Of a stretch of DNA of 64,000 nucleotides, positions 42,528-50,300 are shown piece after piece. This DNA is from a virus. The translations under genes and the position numbers were made by a program. Location: positions 1 through 64,000 of the IMG/VR virus record IMGVR_UViG_3300017917_002644; one strand, written 5' to 3'. A model generated the notes under the pieces. That model was not told the origin of the DNA. It did not search any database and saw nothing but the letters and a program-made list of their open reading frames with translations. The number at the start of each line of letters is the position of its first letter. Position 1 is the first letter of the stretch.

Positions 42528-43465
42528 ATATTATTTATTTTATTTAATAACAATTCTTCTGTTGAAAATTGTTTTGATTTATTCAATTGTTCGTAAAACT
42601 TTGTGTATCCAATTTCTGATGCATCTTTATCTTTTAGTTGCATTAGTTTCACATTTATACCCTGCTTTCTAAAATACTCCGATGCCCTCAATGCTTCATT
42701 CATTGCATCACTATCTAATGAAATAACAATATCAGTAACTCCACTCATAAAGATTTTCTCAACCAATTGTTTAGAAGGGAACTTACCTAATAGTGGGATT
42801 GCATTTCTTTTAATTGTAATCGCATCAAATACTCCTTCACATAATATAATCGGTTCGTTCCAATTTATTTGTGATTCAAATCCAATTATATTTTTACTGA
42901 TTGGTGGGTTTTTGTACTTCATTTTTTCATCAGGATAGTAAGACCTGGATACAAAATAGTTTAATTGTCCATTTGTATCATATGATGGGATAATTACTCT
43001 TCTACCATATAATCCATCTTTGCAATAACCTATGTTATATTTAACTATCTCTTTCATACCTATACCTCTTTGGGTAAGGTAGAACATTGCATGTTTATAT
43101 TCTGGATTAAATCCTTTTGGTTCTTCTGCTAAACTAATAAATTCTTTTGGAAGTGAAATGAATACCTTTGTTTCCGCATCTTCTTGTTGTGGTGTCCAAT
43201 TACTATCTCCATATATTTCTCTAATAACCGATATAGTTTTTCTATCTACATCTAATTTACGAAGAAGGGATGTTAATTTTTTACCACCACTATTACAAGT
43301 CCAACAATGCCATTTTTGAGTTTCAGTATTTACTTGCAGTTTTTGTTTGTGGTGATTACAGAATGGACAATAAAATGCCAACTCATTTCCTCTTAGATTT
43401 GAATAACTTCCTAACGCATTAGAAAGAGTAAGTATTACTTTGTTCTTATCGGCAGTATTTAACAC
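42524..43465 (-). CDS. gp61: DNA primase, DnaG/T4 gp61-like
   Basis: This 313-residue protein has an N-terminal zinc finger with CPFC (33-36) and CWTC (54-57), a small connecting region, and a TOPRIM domain with the catalytic Glu in ILCEGVFDA (Glu210) and the metal acids in SLDSDAM (Asp251, Asp253). It lacks a DnaB-like helicase part, so the helicase must be elsewhere. It makes RNA primers for lagging-strand synthesis. A strong Bacteroidetes-type promoter lies immediately upstream, leaving almost no leader, so early expression is likely. Confidence 0.9.
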   Translation of the reverse strand: MLNTADKNKVILTLSNALGSYSNLRGNELAFYCPFCNHHKQKLQVNTETQKWHCWTCNSGGKKLTSLLRKLDVDRKTISVIREIYGDSNWTPQQEDAETKVFISLPKEFISLAEEPKGFNPEYKHAMFYLTQRGIGMKEIVKYNIGYCKDGLYGRRVIIPSYDTNGQLNYFVSRSYYPDEKMKYKNPPISKNIIGFESQINWNEPIILCEGVFDAITIKRNAIPLLGKFPSKQLVEKIFMSGVTDIVISLDSDAMNEALRASEYFRKQGINVKLMQLKDKDASEIGYTKFYEQLNKSKQFSTEELLLNKINNI

Positions 43466-43469
43466 ATCT

Positions 43470-43501
43470 CAAATATACGAATAATATTTGATATATCCAA
43501 A
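43470..43501 (-). promoter_or_regulatory. Bacteroidetes-type promoter ahead of primase
   Basis: The minus strand carries TTTG at 43501-43498, a 20-base spacer with AAATATTATTCG, and TATATTTG at 43477-43470. Only four bases separate it from the primase ATG at 43465, so the transcript would be leaderless or nearly so. It drives primase and, by four-base overlap, the SbcDC fusion. Confidence 0.75.
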
Positions 43502-43504
43502 TTT

Positions 43505-43918
43505 TTATTCAGAAAACCAACTTTCAGGTATTACTTTATCTGCGTATTGGTATCCGTTCTTTACACACCAATCCCCATAAGTTGTTTTAGAATTTTTACT
43601 TATTTTGTTTTTTGAATTTGAGAATACGAAACGAATATCTAATTCAGGATGTTGTTGTTTTACTAATAAATGTTTTTTTCTATCTGCTGCAACAAACCTA
43701 CCTTTTGTTTCTACAATTATCCCATTAGGTAAACGAAAGTCAGGACTGTAAGTATGTTTAGAAGCAGGTACAATATAATCCACTTTTTGGGATTCATACT
43801 GAACCTCAATTCCTTTACTTTCGATTTGTTGTGAAATGTTTTCTTCAAGACCAGACTTAAATCCATACTTTCTCGCAACCCACTTTGAGTTGGATGATTT
43901 TGTAACTTTTTTAGCCAT
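43505..43918 (-). CDS. Endonuclease I, T7 gp3-type junction resolvase
   Basis: This 137-residue protein is close in size to T7 endonuclease I (149). The four active-site residues fall in the same spacing as T7 E20, D55, E65 and K67: here Glu25 in SGLEEN, Asp60 in YSPDFRLP, and Glu70 and Lys72 in IIVETKGRF. The enzyme resolves Holliday junctions and branched DNA before packaging. T4 itself uses the unrelated gp49 for this job, so this looks like a functional replacement. It starts nine bases after the upstream small gene. Confidence 0.9.
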   Translation of the reverse strand: MAKKVTKSSNSKWVARKYGFKSGLEENISQQIESKGIEVQYESQKVDYIVPASKHTYSPDFRLPNGIIVETKGRFVAADRKKHLLVKQQHPELDIRFVFSNSKNKISKNSKTTYGDWCVKNGYQYADKVIPESWFSE

Positions 43919-43927
43919 ATAGAAGGT

Positions 43928-44137
43928 TTATTTTTGTATAGTATCAGAATACTTTACGTTGTTTAACTCACCTCTTCTACCAACTTTGAAACGTTCTGCA
44001 GTTAATACCTGCTCATCAACGTTTTTCAAATCGTTTGTAGTGTATGGAGTTTTTAAAGCATCTGCCGCATCTTTACTGATTTTATCAGTTCCTAATTGTT
44101 TTTGTGATGCGTTGTATAATTCTAATATCTTTGACAT
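43928..44137 (-). CDS. Small conserved protein, 69 residues
   Basis: This polar protein begins MSKILELYNASQKQLGTDKI and continues DAADALKTPYTTNDLKNVDE, with a basic FKVGRRGELNN segment. No known domain, signal or membrane helix. It lies at the junction of the baseplate and recombination blocks, with an AT-rich ATTTATA-type box 16 bases upstream. It could be a minor virion protein or belong with endonuclease I. Confidence 0.65.
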   Translation of the reverse strand: MSKILELYNASQKQLGTDKISKDAADALKTPYTTNDLKNVDEQVLTAERFKVGRRGELNNVKYSDTIQK

Positions 44138-44153
44138 AATGTTTAATGTTTAA

Positions 44154-44161
44154 TATAAATA
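44154..44161 (-). promoter_or_regulatory. TATTTATA box upstream of a 69-residue gene
   Basis: TATTTATA on the coding strand, 16 bases before the ATG at 44137. One of the recurring boxes in intergenic gaps; function inferred from recurrence. Confidence 0.3.
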
Positions 44162-44165
44162 TAAG

Positions 44166-45374
44166 TTATGTATCAAAACGAACAATAAAGTTTATAGGAA
44201 TATCCTGGTCGGTTTTGATAGGTTGTGGTAATTTTGCTACTGCCACTAAATCCATATCATCATCGTATAATCCAATTGTTGTAACAAATGGTGCTAAGAA
44301 TGAACCAGTTGTATCTATCGAACCACTTAAATCAATATGTTCAAACCCTGCAAATACAGTTGAGTTTACAGATGATGTATATCTATAATCAATAACATCT
44401 CCATTTTCTAAAGTTGATATTTTACGAATATATTTTACACCCGGATTTGTTGTTATTTTTCTAACTACCCCATCACTATCTACCGATGAAGTAGTTTCCA
44501 TCCCAACCGTTACAACTGCCGATGGATTTTGTGAAATATTAAACTCATCTGGATTTGCAATCAATAAGAATTCGTTTTCATAAATAGTTTGTGTAGATTT
44601 ATATGATAATTGCCAATTATTTGTTAATACTCTATCTGTATCTCTTGTCATTACTATCAATCCTTGTGAATAAAATACATTACCAATCTTATTAACACCC
44701 GCTGCTCCTTCCAAAAACGGTATGTTTTCTACAACACAAACGGATGATTCTACATCAAAAGAAGTTATTGATAAATTATATACAATGGATTGATATACTA
44801 TTGTTAAAATATTATTTTCCAAATCAACTGCAATAGTTGGTGAAGATACTAAAGATGCGGAATATGCGGTAAGTTCAACATCCAAAAAATTAAAAACTCT
44901 AGTTTCATTATCAATTCTAGAAACGTATATAGTATCTCCAGTTGCACTAAATAAATTACCGTTTCCATCATCTACAAATTGACTACTATCTTCTGTAAAA
45001 ACTACTGAATTTTTCTTTATACCTTCACCATAATATTTTTGAGGAATTGATATAACTTTAGCAGAACCACTTAAAAATCTATCTCGTGTTGATTCTTCTA
45101 TGTTATATTCTAAATTAGTACTTCCAAAACTTAAAAATGGATTATATTCGGTATCATTATAAAACATTGTTCTTAATTGACCATAAAGAGAATGTTTATT
45201 ATATGATGAACCAGATAATATACCACCACTTATTTCATTTACAGCTGCGGAAGTATAATCTCCTTCTACTGCTTCTAAAACAGCAATTTCCGTAGAATTA
45301 TTATCAAAACTCCATTCTTTATAAGCCTTAAATGGTCTTATACTAATGTCCGATTTAGGTATTCTTTTTAACAT
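44166..45374 (-). CDS. Baseplate-proximal virion protein, paralogue 1
   Basis: The product has 402 residues from the ATG at 45374 (MLKRIPKSDISIRPFKAYKE). I rejected the ATG at 45425 because it would place a transcription terminator inside the gene. The body is beta-rich with many Ser/Thr/Asp residues. It closes with TIGLYDDDMDLVAVAKLPQP, almost the same as the end of the neighbouring 407-residue protein (TVGLYDDGNELLAVAKVSKP), so both share a C-terminal domain. Likely a tail or baseplate surface protein; not identified by homology to T4. Confidence 0.75.
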   Translation of the reverse strand: MLKRIPKSDISIRPFKAYKEWSFDNNSTEIAVLEAVEGDYTSAAVNEISGGILSGSSYNKHSLYGQLRTMFYNDTEYNPFLSFGSTNLEYNIEESTRDRFLSGSAKVISIPQKYYGEGIKKNSVVFTEDSSQFVDDGNGNLFSATGDTIYVSRIDNETRVFNFLDVELTAYSASLVSSPTIAVDLENNILTIVYQSIVYNLSITSFDVESSVCVVENIPFLEGAAGVNKIGNVFYSQGLIVMTRDTDRVLTNNWQLSYKSTQTIYENEFLLIANPDEFNISQNPSAVVTVGMETTSSVDSDGVVRKITTNPGVKYIRKISTLENGDVIDYRYTSSVNSTVFAGFEHIDLSGSIDTTGSFLAPFVTTIGLYDDDMDLVAVAKLPQPIKTDQDIPINFIVRFDT

Positions 45375-45399
45375 ATCGTATATAAATATCCTATAAACT

Positions 45400-45421
45400 A
45401 AAAACCCACCAAAAAGGTGGG
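45400..45421 (-). terminator. Intrinsic terminator
   Basis: On the minus strand CCCACC, loop TTTTT and GGTGGG form a six-base-pair GC-rich hairpin (45421-45405) followed by TTTTT (45404-45400). It stands out in this AT-rich DNA. It follows the gene ending at 45448 and would end the transcript of the 207- and 407-residue virion proteins. Confidence 0.85.
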
Positions 45422-45447
45422 TCAATTAGTTATATGGTTATTCTTTA

Positions 45448-46671
45448 TTAGAAATCTAATTTAACTTTGATTGCAACTTCTTTATCAAATGATTTCTCAA
45501 TTGGTTTAGAAACTTTTGCAACTGCCAATAATTCATTTCCATCATCGTATAAACCAACTGTTGTAATGTAAACTTTAGGATTGGTTTCAAATGTAGGTTG
45601 AACAAATTGACCTGTCGAACCTGTTACGAATGTTGGGTTGTTTGAGAAGTTAAATTCTCTATTGTTTGCTCTTACAAAGTAGTGAGATGTAGAAACGTTT
45701 TCAGTTCTTCTCATTTGGAAATCACCACCCAATTTAATTGATTTAAATAATGCCAATGAACCAGAATTATCTGTATAGTTGTTATGATATACATTTGGAA
45801 CAGATGCTCCTGCTGGTGCTAAATTTACATCAACGGATGATGATAATGCGTTTGGATTTAATAGGATAATTCCCATATCAGGATAGAATAATCCCCATCC
45901 TTCTCCATTTGATGCAGTTGGTGATTGAATTGTTCCCTCGTTTTGAGTTCCTATGTTTAACGCTCCACTAACAACGTTAAATACTCTACCACTTGCACCA
46001 ACTGTTTCTGTTTGAGCAGAATCATCAATAAGGGTAATAGTTCCTAATGAACCTGAAAGAGTAAGTTGGAAATTACCTGGGTCTAATTGTTCTTTATATC
46101 TTGCTCTATCAATAGATAATGCGTAGAATGAAGTTAAATCATATCCGTTTGCAGTTGTTCCATTGTAAACACTAAAATTTGCATCTGCAGAATCTAACAA
46201 TACGTTCTTAAACTGATTATAAACTGCTAATGATTGTCTGTAAGAATCATCTGATTGGTTAAATGTAGGTGAACCATATCCGTTTACATCACCGTAAGTT
46301 ATAGAAAATTCTTTGTTTAATAATGATGCATCACTATAAACATCAATATAATATTTACCGCTTACATCTGCTTTTTGTACAGAAGATGTGAAGAATGTTT
46401 CTAATGAACCAGTATCACCACTCCAAATACCTGATGTTACAATTTCGGTTCTGTTGGTTACTTTATCAATTGAACCAAATCTTTTATAAATACCATTCGT
46501 AATAGTAGTTATATCAGAACTAATTTGTTCACCTTCACCTAAAAATTGGTTTAATATATTTACCAATTCTGTTGTATCAACTGGTGTTCCTGCTGTGTTT
46601 GCAGCTGCAGCCAAATAACTTGATAAGTTACTTGCTAAAAGTTGTCCTCTATTATCTCTAATTATTGCCAT
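45448..46671 (-). CDS. Baseplate-proximal virion protein, paralogue 2
   Basis: This 407-residue protein begins with a short helical segment (MAIIRDNRGQLLASNLSSYL) and is then beta-rich. It contains YYIDVYSDASLLNKEFSITY and a C-terminal half with FNFSNNPTFVTGSTGQF and TVGLYDDGNELLAVAKVSKP. The last domain is shared with the gene at 44166-45374. A terminator follows it directly, which suggests high expression as expected of a structural protein. No match to a named T4 protein is recognised. Confidence 0.78.
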   Translation of the reverse strand: MAIIRDNRGQLLASNLSSYLAAAANTAGTPVDTTELVNILNQFLGEGEQISSDITTITNGIYKRFGSIDKVTNRTEIVTSGIWSGDTGSLETFFTSSVQKADVSGKYYIDVYSDASLLNKEFSITYGDVNGYGSPTFNQSDDSYRQSLAVYNQFKNVLLDSADANFSVYNGTTANGYDLTSFYALSIDRARYKEQLDPGNFQLTLSGSLGTITLIDDSAQTETVGASGRVFNVVSGALNIGTQNEGTIQSPTASNGEGWGLFYPDMGIILLNPNALSSSVDVNLAPAGASVPNVYHNNYTDNSGSLALFKSIKLGGDFQMRRTENVSTSHYFVRANNREFNFSNNPTFVTGSTGQFVQPTFETNPKVYITTVGLYDDGNELLAVAKVSKPIEKSFDKEVAIKVKLDF

Positions 46672-46679
46672 TTTCTATA

Positions 46680-47303
46680 TTATTGAACGTATGTTACGGT
46701 TACTGGAATAGTTTGTGAACCACCTGTTTCGTTACCATAAACTGTAATAGTTGTTTTGATAGTCGAAGTTAGAGATGGGTTAGGAATGAATTTAAATGTC
46801 AATCCTTTCGCAATTGCTGCGGTTGCTGAAACATCATCACCGATAAAAATTGGAACTGAACCAACATCTGATGTTACTCCCTCACCAATAATATCACCTG
46901 CATTTTTGTTAGATAATACAATAGTATATCCTAATCTTCTATTTCCTGCTGGAGATGTAGTTGGAGAAAGTGCAACTTCACCACTTTTTTGATTTACTGA
47001 AATGTTTGGAATACCAAATTCTACAACCGGAATACGGGTTGTATTTTTAGGTAAAGTTACCAATTTATATTTCATAACTTGCGTTTCATCAGGAGATGCT
47101 TCTAAGATTGGCATGTTTTTAATTGCCGCATCATAATAAGCAGAACCAAGTGGATGTGCAGGTTCGTATAATGTGTAATCAATTTCATCATCTGCTAATG
47201 CAAATTGAGTGATGTTTAAACCTTGTCCAGCTGCTAATTTCTCTCTTCCTTTTTTAGTAAGGATAGCATCTACTGTAAGTTCGGTATTACTTAAATATCC
47301 CAT
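46680..47303 (-). CDS. Conserved virion protein with N-terminal VDAILTKKGRE motif
   Basis: This 207-residue protein begins MGYLSNTELTVDAILTKKGR and continues ITQFALADDEIDYTLYEPAH. That start is typical of a structural protein family in marine T4-type phages. The C-terminal half is an Ig-like beta-sandwich ending STIKTTITVYGNETGG and VTVTYVQ. It precedes the 407-residue protein by eight bases and probably shares its transcript and terminator. A role in the baseplate or tail is inferred from the position. Confidence 0.8.
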   Translation of the reverse strand: MGYLSNTELTVDAILTKKGREKLAAGQGLNITQFALADDEIDYTLYEPAHPLGSAYYDAAIKNMPILEASPDETQVMKYKLVTLPKNTTRIPVVEFGIPNISVNQKSGEVALSPTTSPAGNRRLGYTIVLSNKNAGDIIGEGVTSDVGSVPIFIGDDVSATAAIAKGLTFKFIPNPSLTSTIKTTITVYGNETGGSQTIPVTVTYVQ

Positions 47304-47322
47304 AGTGTTTTGTTTCGTTTAG

Positions 47323-47332
47323 TAATAAATAT
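47323..47332 (-). promoter_or_regulatory. ATATTTATTA box upstream of a virion gene
   Basis: ATATTTATTA on the coding strand, 19 bases before the ATG at 47303. Same position as at 3613 and 6834. With the terminator at 45400 it would bracket a two-gene late transcript. Confidence 0.35.
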
Positions 47333-47350
47333 AATTATTTTTAATTTCCG

Positions 47351-50300
47351 TTATTCTACTTCTAATATTGGTTCCGATGAATCTCTACCCGCTTTGCTAA
47401 CTCTTAATGTATTTGGATTAGTTAAGAATGTTTCAACAGGAGAAGAACCATCTAATGTTGTTGCCGCTGTATTTTTTGAACCATTGTAGAAACTATTTTG
47501 TAATCCTCTTGTCAAATCGGAAGTGTTTCTATAATGAGATTTCAAATATCCATTTAATGGTATTACTTCAACTATTTTACCACCAACTGTTGGTATTGTA
47601 GAACCACTGAATGGTTGTATGTTTATTTTAGTTTCGTAATATGTTTCGGTTCCAATTTCCGTATATAATCTATTAGAAATACTTCCAGTTAAGTAGGTAA
47701 ACGTTCTTGTATTTTCTTCTTTAATTACAGATACTCTAACTCTTTCTTTAATACGATTTCCCCTTGCATCATAATAAGTTCGTATAGCAGAACCACTTTG
47801 TGCATATATTCCAAAACCTAAAACTTCGTAATCATTTTGTCCAACTATAATGTTTGAATTTACTAATTCTATTTCACTAATTTTAGTTGAATCACTTAGT
47901 TCTGTGTTTACAACACTATCATAAGTATTAAATTCTGATATAATTGTTATATCATCTTCAGTATTTATGTTTGATTCATATTGATAATTTTCTGAAGTTA
48001 TATTTTCAACTATGTTAGTTGATATATCCGCATTATATTGGTTATTTTCACCAAATAATTCGTAAGTATCCAATGTATTAATTAAAGTTTCATTTTCACT
48101 AACTTCGCCAATAATTTCAGTTGTTTTATCAATTGTTACTTCCCAATCATTTAATTCTCCGGTTGGTTTTTTGTGTTGAATTTTACTTCTTTCTAAAAAG
48201 TGAGGTTCAATCAATAAACCGGTTGTTGCTTTTACTCTCGCAGGCAACATTTGTTTAATATCCTCAAACATTGATTTCTCATATAGTTTGATTAGATTAA
48301 TGTATTGGTAAATATCTCTACCATCAAATCTTTGGAAATAATAATTTCTTAAAGAATCTAATTCGGAATAATTTGGTTTATAAACATTAGATGGGTCACC
48401 AATATAGTTATCCAAATTAAATCCACCTAATGATTTTGCAATATCTAAATTTAATTCTTTTGTTGGTGAAAAGAATAATCCAACTCTATTAGAATCTACT
48501 GGTGATTGGTCAAATGATTTTTTAGTTGCTCTACTTTTTACAGAAAGGTCTGATACTAATGTTTGTTCTTCAAATCTAACTTTGTTTGTAGAGTATCTCG
48601 ATGAACCAATAGATGGTATTTCTAATACTACACTTCTATCAACTGCTTCAAATTGGTATGGATAAGTTGTTATAGAATCAAATCCAATTGCAGATGCGGC
48701 AAATGATGCCGATGGGTTTAGTGAGTAAATTGGTGCAGTTGAACCTTCTTCATAATCGTTTCTTACTAAAGAACCACTAAAGTAGATATTAGTATCAACG
48801 TTTATAAATGAAGAAGTTAATGCTAAGTTTTTAGGATATTCAAAATCTAAACGGAAATACAAATCCTCCGTTGAAGAAGAATATGAATTACCATTTATCA
48901 TTTCAGGAAATGCCACATGCTCAAAGAATCTATCTTTATTCAATGGTGTAGACCACAAACGGAACTCATCAACCGTTCCTACAAAATCATTTCCTAAACG
49001 AATTGTAGAACCATTTTCCCAATTTGATTGATTTAATTCTAATGTATCATCAAAACTAAATATAGTTCTTTCTCCATCTACTTGTTTTAAGAATAGAGAC
49101 ATTGTTACATCCGATGCACTACCAGTTGTTCTACTAACTTCAATACCAAAATACCTACTATTAAATAATGGTAAAGTATTTGATTGTAAAGTTTGTAAAT
49201 TTGTTGATTCTGAAACATTTAATGATACAGTTCCATATTTACTATTTAAAGAACCACTAATTGTTACGTCCCAACCACTTCCTGAAATTATGGTGTAAGT
49301 TCCTGAAGTTTGTGGTTTTAGAAATACTTCAATTGTGTCTGGTTTTCTATTTTTATTGGTATTTTTCCATTCAAATTCAACAGATGAACCACTTATCATA
49401 TTCAATACAGTGGTTATATTATCCATTAAAAGTTTTGATTTTCCAGTATCGGTAACCTCTGGTCCACCGAATTCTAAAATTGAAAGGTTAGATGATGGAA
49501 TACCATAACAACTCAAAAGAGCGTATATACCTTTTCTTGTTCCTCTATTTTTTAGAAGATATGGTAAGTTGTTTACAATTCTTCTCCATACTTCGTTTGT
49601 TCTTTGTTTTGCAGGATTTGTTTCTTTTATATTTCCTTCTGAATCTAATCCAAACGTATAGTTCCAAAGTTTAGAATCTGATGATAAGTTTTTAGCATCC
49701 CAACTTAAAGATTTAAGAGTATCAAATAATAATTTATCAGAAATACCATTTTTAGATTTATATCCTAATCCTCTACTTTTTTCAATTGCTTTTGTGTGAT
49801 AGTAAATATTATCAAAATGTTGACCTATCATTGATAAGAATAACAATAAACTTGCGTTTTCTTCGTTATTTACAATATATTGAGGAATATTATTTTGAAC
49901 CCAATTGTAATTATTTACATCGTAATTTTCAGCTAATGTAATTATATTTTCATACCAATTTGCAACTTCAGTAGATGTACTATCGTATCTATTATTCAAA
50001 TCAATGTGTGGCCAAGATAAAGAAGATGATGTAAATAATACTTTTTCAAATCCATCAAATCCATTTATTAGTTGGTTCTTTTTTAAAGTTTGTCTTTCAA
50101 CCTCTTGTTGTGATGAAATTGATGAAGTAAATGCCGCATTTCCGATTGAATACACATCGGTAGATGCACTTAGAATAAGATTATCATATAATTCTATTAG
50201 TTGAACTTTATAAACAAAATTATCAACTCTTTCTTTTGCCGAACTAAAGTGAACAAAGTTACTCCACAAATAATTTGTTCCATCTGTATATTGAATATTT

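Noticed and set aside
45375-45425. Upstream ATG at 45425 for the virion protein
   Set aside because: The added codons run straight through an intrinsic terminator hairpin.
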